A stretch of DNA of 8,992 nucleotides from Nitrospirales bacterium (GTDB lineage: Bacteria; Nitrospirota; Nitrospiria; Nitrospirales; UBA8639): assembly GCA_029261305.1 (NCBI GenBank), contig JAJDBO010000233.1, positions 1-8,992 of the forward strand, written 5' to 3'. Below the pieces are notes generated by a model. That model saw only the letters and a list, made by a program, of their open reading frames with translations, had not been told where the DNA came from and did not search any database. Position 1 is the stretch's first letter. Every line of letters begins with the position of its first letter. Positions 5,241 to 8,992 of the stretch are shown here, piece after piece. Both the position numbers and the translations under genes were made by a program.

Positions 5241-6641
5241 ATGGTCATGTTGGAAGCTGCAATGGCGTTTGCTGTTGCCATGATAATCTTTTCAACTATT
5301 GTCACGAGTATTGTCGAGTTTATTCATCGATTGGCACAATCACGAAGTATGCAGCTCAGGCAAATTGTTGGGTACTTTTTCGATGAGATCGTATGGCCCC
5401 GTTTGAAAGACCCGTTATGTGCTGCGAGCAAGGAAAAAAATGAAGAAAAGAAGAAGATAGACCAGCGTGACAAGTTTATTAAGCAATTGACCTTTAACCC
5501 AATGGCAAGCGCTGTAGAAGATGTCTCCAAATATAAAAATTATCAAATATTTAAAAAGTATAAAAAAGGGGAAAAGTTGTATGGAAATCAAATTGATAAG
5601 CTCACGCCGTTGGCCTTTGCCGAACGTTTGGGCCGCACAGAGGTTGGGAAAGCCATTGTTGAGGTAGGAGAACAACAGATTGATTTATTGATTACCGACT
5701 TTGCACGAACTTTTGACAGACTGGGAAGAACTGCAAAAGAGTTTCTGGACTCACGTGCCCGCTCATTATCAATAGTGGTGGGAATTATCCTTGCCTTGGC
5801 AGTCAATATCGATGCCGGTCGACTAATCACGACATTGATCGAAAATCCAGACCTCAGATCCGGTTTGATCGAACAAGCGAATGAGGTTGCTAAGGAAAAC
5901 CAAGAAGCTGTTGAAAAGCTTGAAATGGTTATTAAACAGGCTGAGGACAAAGGGCAAAAAACCCAACCCGAGGCCAACGTAGAGGTCAAAGAAAATGGTG
6001 AGATAAACATTGAGTCCAATACTGAGGAAAATCCCAAGCCAACGGTTACTCTCAATAATCCTCAGGTTATTCAGGAAATGAAAGTCGCGGCTGCCGCTCT
6101 TCAAAAAAAGGTGGAAAAGTTACAAGCAGGGGAATTGCCAATCGGCTATAAATTTTTTCCATACTGTCCAAAAAATGTTATGACCGATACCGGCAGGAAA
6201 ATGGATTCGGTGTGTGAGGAGGTCGGGCACTTCGATTGGGAGACCAAGTCTTGGACAATTGATAATACAGATGGGTGGCTCGCTTTCATACGGTGGATCG
6301 TTCTTTGTGTAGTTGCAGGTGTGCTCATGGGACTTGGCGGGCCATTTTGGTATCGTGCATTTTCAAATATCTCCCAAGTGATGCAGATGGTACGGGCTCT
6401 GGGCATTGGTAAAAAAGTCGAAGAAAATAGCCAAAAGACCTCTACGTCAGAATTAAAACCAGAAGATTCAGCCAAACCCCAAAGTGTTCTCGATGCCTTC
6501 AAAGTCGCAGCAGCCGTTCATAACCCTTCAAGCCACTTAACTGCAGAGCTTCTAGGAAAAGAGAGCAAAGAATCGGAGAAGACATTCGGGGAAATAGGCA
6601 AGGATTTCACAAAGGCGATATTTAAAAAATTGAGTCAATAA
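5241..6641 (+). CDS. Unrecognised three-helix membrane protein with coiled-coil periplasmic loop
   Basis: The function is not known to me. The protein has 466 residues. Helix 1 (about 5-25) is followed by basic sequence, then a Lys/Glu-rich segment (28-173) likely in the cytoplasm. Helix 2 (about 174-189, VVGIILALAVNIDA) leads to a large acidic loop (190-344) with a heptad-like segment (about 207-242), a Pro/Glu/Asn linker, a second helical stretch, and two cysteines 17 residues apart (FPYC and DSVC) that could form a disulfide outside. Helix 3 (about 348-366) ends in GLGGPFWYRAF, followed by a charged tail. Positive charges fit this topology. The patterns 'GIxLAxxxNID' in helix 2 and 'GxPFW' after helix 3 remind me of a widespread uncharacterised bacterial membrane protein group. 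The gene is much richer in AT than its neighbours, pointing to recent acquisition or a different origin. No same-strand partner is close enough to form an operon, except perhaps the fragment at 6724. Confidence 0.8.
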   Translation: MVMLEAAMAFAVAMIIFSTIVTSIVEFIHRLAQSRSMQLRQIVGYFFDEIVWPRLKDPLCAASKEKNEEKKKIDQRDKFIKQLTFNPMASAVEDVSKYKNYQIFKKYKKGEKLYGNQIDKLTPLAFAERLGRTEVGKAIVEVGEQQIDLLITDFARTFDRLGRTAKEFLDSRARSLSIVVGIILALAVNIDAGRLITTLIENPDLRSGLIEQANEVAKENQEAVEKLEMVIKQAEDKGQKTQPEANVEVKENGEINIESNTEENPKPTVTLNNPQVIQEMKVAAAALQKKVEKLQAGELPIGYKFFPYCPKNVMTDTGRKMDSVCEEVGHFDWETKSWTIDNTDGWLAFIRWIVLCVVAGVLMGLGGPFWYRAFSNISQVMQMVRALGIGKKVEENSQKTSTSELKPEDSAKPQSVLDAFKVAAAVHNPSSHLTAELLGKESKESEKTFGEIGKDFTKAIFKKLSQ

Positions 6642-6723
6642 AAGGAGACTGAAGAGGAAGGACACACACCCCGAGAACACGAGGGGAAAGAAATGATCCG
6701 ACCGGAAGGTGATCGGCGAGGGT

Positions 6724-6858
6724 ATGGAGAAAGGCCTGGTCAGCGGCGGGTTGTTGAAAAATCCGTTGCCGCCCGCGGCCCCGATTCATGACATGGGAGA
6801 CCGCGTTCTCAACGTGGATTCGAAGAAGGCGGACTATGAGACATCTCCAGAAAATTAA
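6724..6858 (+). CDS. Possible very small protein or gene remnant
   Basis: This 44-codon frame reads MEKGLVSGGLLKNP, continues through a Pro/Ala run and DMGDRVLNVDSKKADYE, and stops at TAA. The frame is open further upstream, to a TGA at 6694, and includes a GTG at 6709. Codon choice (many GC-ending codons) looks like a real gene and unlike the AT-rich gene before it. No family is recognised. Its own ATG lacks a well-placed ribosome binding site. A good one (GAGGGG, 6 bases before an ATG at 6693) serves the neighbouring frame, which ends after 32 codons. This suggests either a frameshifted remnant or a chance ORF; the frame lies 29 bases from the end of the convergent phosphatase gene. Confidence 0.3.
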   Translation: MEKGLVSGGLLKNPLPPAAPIHDMGDRVLNVDSKKADYETSPEN

Positions 6859-6887
6859 GGGTATGAAGTCAAGAACTGTTCCCCATG

Positions 6888-8939
6888 CTACAAAATAAAC
6901 CGACGAGTTCTTCCAGTGGTGTACAGTTCATGTACGATATTACTTTCCAGGCCTGGTTTACCAAGATGAATCACGCCGATATTCCCCTTTTGAATGAGAA
7001 GCTGGTTATCATCACGCGGCACAATGCCCTGGACGTGATCCGTCCAAAAGCCTGGAGTGGTTGAATCAAAGTCCATCAGTTCCCATCGAACAAGAAGCTC
7101 CCAAAGAGGCCGAGACAGCCGCATCATCCGACTGGCAAACGGATAGAGCCCCATCCGATGTTCGGTGCGCCCTCCGGAGGCCCCCAATATTCGAAGAAGC
7201 CCACCTCCTTTCGGTGAATTATTCATGGCGCTGCTCGTCAGCTGTCGTACCTCAATCGTACCGTCATATCCATGGAACTGCGCCTGCGTGCTAAATCCAT
7301 AATGCACATCTCCGGACAACACCACACACTTCTTGATACCCAACTCTTGCACCAAACATCGCATCAATGCCCCAAACCCTTCCCGATTGGCAATCCAAGA
7401 TTCATGATCGAGTTGCCAGGCTGGAAGACCAAAGGACGTGCCAATTTTTTGCAGAGTTTCAATGGGCTCGAAACCATACACCGGTGCGGGAGACACCAAG
7501 AGCACTTGGTCCCCCTGCCCCTCGCCCAACCGATCGAATTCGGCTTTCATTCGTGTCAACTCCACATCATTCATCAACTGCGCCGGGCCTGTCGTTGAAT
7601 CGAAATGTCGTTGAGTCCGAGCATTCACCACCACCACAGGAGGTGTGGTGGGAAGGGCATAGCCCCAATGATGAAAATCTTCTAACAAGCACGTATCAAA
7701 ACGTTGCGCCAGTTGGTCCGATTGTCCTTGGTCACACAGGTGCGCCGACACCTCATCGACAAACGCCTTCAGGAAATGATCAGGAGCATTGCCCCACCCT
7801 TGAAACGCCCAATAGGCAGCCAGACCATTCGCAATGATTCGACGACCTGAGGAATTCCCGTAGACCTTGTCATGCCAAGTCTTCGTCAAATTCCAATCAT
7901 CGGTAATCTCATGATCGTCAAAAATCATATAGGTCGGCACATTCGCCATAACTCGTCTGACTTGATGAAGACCACGTTGAAATACCTCTAAGGCTTCGCG
8001 CTCCTCCGCATATTTCTCCTGATATTGTTCAGGAATGGACGCATCGGCTTCAGGCAACAACTGAGGCCAGAAGTCTGGGTTCCACACAGAAAGATACATG
8101 GCCGCATATTCCCCAAAGGTCAGTAAATGATTGAGAGAGTAATCAGACGTGAGTTCAGAAGGCGCATTCTTTGGTTTAAGACCAAAGAGCGGTCTCACCT
8201 TACTCCAAAGAGTTTGCTTCCCTCGGAGGGCATCTCGCCGTGCGTAGAGAGGAATGGAACGAACAGGATCGAGGCCGGGAATATCCTCCACCCACCCACC
8301 CATAAGTCGATCGCCTTGCGCTAATAGATACCGGCTTAGCGGCCCCGCCACATCATCCGCATAGATTTGATCTCCGGTGAGAAATAAGGCCGCCGGACGG
8401 TCCGCTAAACTACGAGAGTGACGAAGAAACAACGCATCAGCCCTGGCAAAGGCATCGTCAGACTCACCCGATTGGGGCATTCCTGACTGTGACTCGGACC
8501 TGGTCTCGGGTTTTTTCCCATGAGGTTTCCGACACGATCCATGAAGAAGCGTACGAAGGACCGAAGGAATAAAAAAAGATGGGAGGTCCATCCCTGGATA
8601 TACCACCCCCGTCTGTTCCTGGGTAAGACCAAGCTGTTTCAGGTTTTGACCATCCAAGGTCACGTCATACATCAACAATTCGTCTATGGGGAAAGTGCCG
8701 GAAAGCGGTGTGATGGCTAACAGGGTAATAAAAAGATTCCCTCCAACTTGAACGGTTTCCAATCGTTGAAGATGTTGACCGCTCAGCCCAAGAGGTTCCG
8801 CAGCGGATCCACAGACTAAACCTTTTACAGACACGGCCCGGCTCGTGGCCAGCCACACATTCACACAGGTGGGATCAGTCCGTCGAAGAATCGGACCAGC
8901 GAGTAACAAGGGCAATGAGGTGTTTGAAAGATCAGCCAT
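6888..8939 (-). CDS. PhoD-like metallophosphatase (alkaline phosphatase D superfamily)
   Basis: This 683-residue enzyme is of the PhoD-like metallophosphatase type, which hydrolyses phosphate mono- or diesters. An N-terminal beta-rich domain (about 1-125; AGPILRRTDP then VNVWLATS) precedes the catalytic domain. Catalytic blocks are HGSCRKPHG with Cys136, LTGDQIYADDVAGPL with Asp190 and Tyr193, MIFDDHEITDDWN (338-350), VLLVSPAPVYGFEP (about 475-488) and LSGDVHYGFS with Asp544 and His546. The Cys and Tyr sit where Bacillus PhoD has iron ligands, so an Fe/Ca centre is plausible. Unlike secreted PhoD there is no Tat or Sec signal: the N-terminus is MADLSNTSLPLLLAGP with no basic region, so it is probably cytoplasmic and its substrate is open. 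The ATG at 8939 is chosen over TTG at 8942 because AGGAGGT lies 7 bases upstream. The gene converges on the membrane-protein gene. Confidence 0.9.
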   Translation of the reverse strand: MADLSNTSLPLLLAGPILRRTDPTCVNVWLATSRAVSVKGLVCGSAAEPLGLSGQHLQRLETVQVGGNLFITLLAITPLSGTFPIDELLMYDVTLDGQNLKQLGLTQEQTGVVYPGMDLPSFFIPSVLRTLLHGSCRKPHGKKPETRSESQSGMPQSGESDDAFARADALFLRHSRSLADRPAALFLTGDQIYADDVAGPLSRYLLAQGDRLMGGWVEDIPGLDPVRSIPLYARRDALRGKQTLWSKVRPLFGLKPKNAPSELTSDYSLNHLLTFGEYAAMYLSVWNPDFWPQLLPEADASIPEQYQEKYAEEREALEVFQRGLHQVRRVMANVPTYMIFDDHEITDDWNLTKTWHDKVYGNSSGRRIIANGLAAYWAFQGWGNAPDHFLKAFVDEVSAHLCDQGQSDQLAQRFDTCLLEDFHHWGYALPTTPPVVVVNARTQRHFDSTTGPAQLMNDVELTRMKAEFDRLGEGQGDQVLLVSPAPVYGFEPIETLQKIGTSFGLPAWQLDHESWIANREGFGALMRCLVQELGIKKCVVLSGDVHYGFSTQAQFHGYDGTIEVRQLTSSAMNNSPKGGGLLRILGASGGRTEHRMGLYPFASRMMRLSRPLWELLVRWELMDFDSTTPGFWTDHVQGIVPRDDNQLLIQKGNIGVIHLGKPGLESNIVHELYTTGRTRRFIL

Positions 8940-8946
8940 CAAAAAA

Positions 8947-8953
8947 ACCTCCT
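8947..8953 (-). promoter_or_regulatory. Ribosome binding site of the phosphatase gene
   Basis: On the minus strand AGGAGGT is followed by six T, a G and the ATG at 8939. The match to the anti-SD sequence is strong and supports this start over the TTG one codon earlier. Confidence 0.8.
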
Positions 8954-8967
8954 GACATGAAATGTCA
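8953..8967. promoter_or_regulatory. Inverted repeat next to the phosphatase ribosome binding site
   Basis: TGACAT and ATGTCA are perfect 6-base arms around GAA. The inner end overlaps the last base of the AGGAGGT element. It could be an operator bound by a dimeric regulator, or an mRNA hairpin next to the binding site. The window ends 25 bases further, so the promoter cannot be placed. Confidence 0.35.
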
Positions 8968-8992
8968 CGTCGATCAAAGGCCTCAGATCAAA

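Noticed and set aside
7061..7837. Overlapping plus-strand frames inside the phosphatase gene
   Set aside because: They are antisense shadows; the minus-strand protein carries the full set of PhoD motifs.
1..8992. Search for tRNA, rRNA, CRISPR arrays, transposases, integrases and long direct repeats
   Set aside because: No tRNA-like cloverleaf, repeat-spacer pattern, IS ends or recombinase motif was seen on either strand.

Overview
The window looks like chromosomal DNA of a Nitrospira-like bacterium (phylum Nitrospirota). This is inferred from the NuoA/NuoB sequence style, the mix of complex I, GcvR-type ACT and Gram-negative outer-membrane genes, and a roughly 50% GC content judged by eye. 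Marine Nitrospira would fit that GC, but no rRNA or other marker in the window fixes the taxon. Protein names come from motifs read by eye, not from a search.

Left part (1-2325, minus strand): a compact cluster read right to left, midA-like methyltransferase, nuoA, nuoB, nuoC (nuoC is cut by the window edge). The gaps are 36, 30 and 15 bases, so this is very probably one operon. The methyltransferase belongs to the family of mitochondrial NDUFAF7, which methylates an arginine of the complex I subunit equivalent to NuoD. Its place at the head of a nuo operon suggests an enzyme that matures or assembles complex I, encoded together with its target complex.

Middle part (2326-4710): a 460-base region with one doubtful small ORF on the minus strand, then a divergent plus-strand gene for a GcvR-like protein with two ACT domains. 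After a 230-base spacer containing a hairpin comes a secreted outer-membrane beta-barrel protein (MetA/phenol-degradation 'transporter' type) that starts with a motif usually seen in TonB-dependent receptors.

Right part (4711-8992): about 530 bases without a recognisable gene, holding several inverted repeats, among them a perfect palindrome with GATAC half-sites at 11-base steps. Then comes an AT-rich gene with a very strong ribosome binding site, coding for an unrecognised three-helix membrane protein. It is followed by a short coding-like stretch that may be a tiny gene or a gene remnant, and finally, on the minus strand, a PhoD-like metallophosphatase without a secretion signal. An inverted repeat touches the phosphatase gene's ribosome binding site. 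No tRNA, rRNA, CRISPR array, transposase or integrase was seen. The clearest lead is the methyltransferase-complex I linkage. The most novel-looking gene is the AT-rich membrane protein with its structured upstream region.
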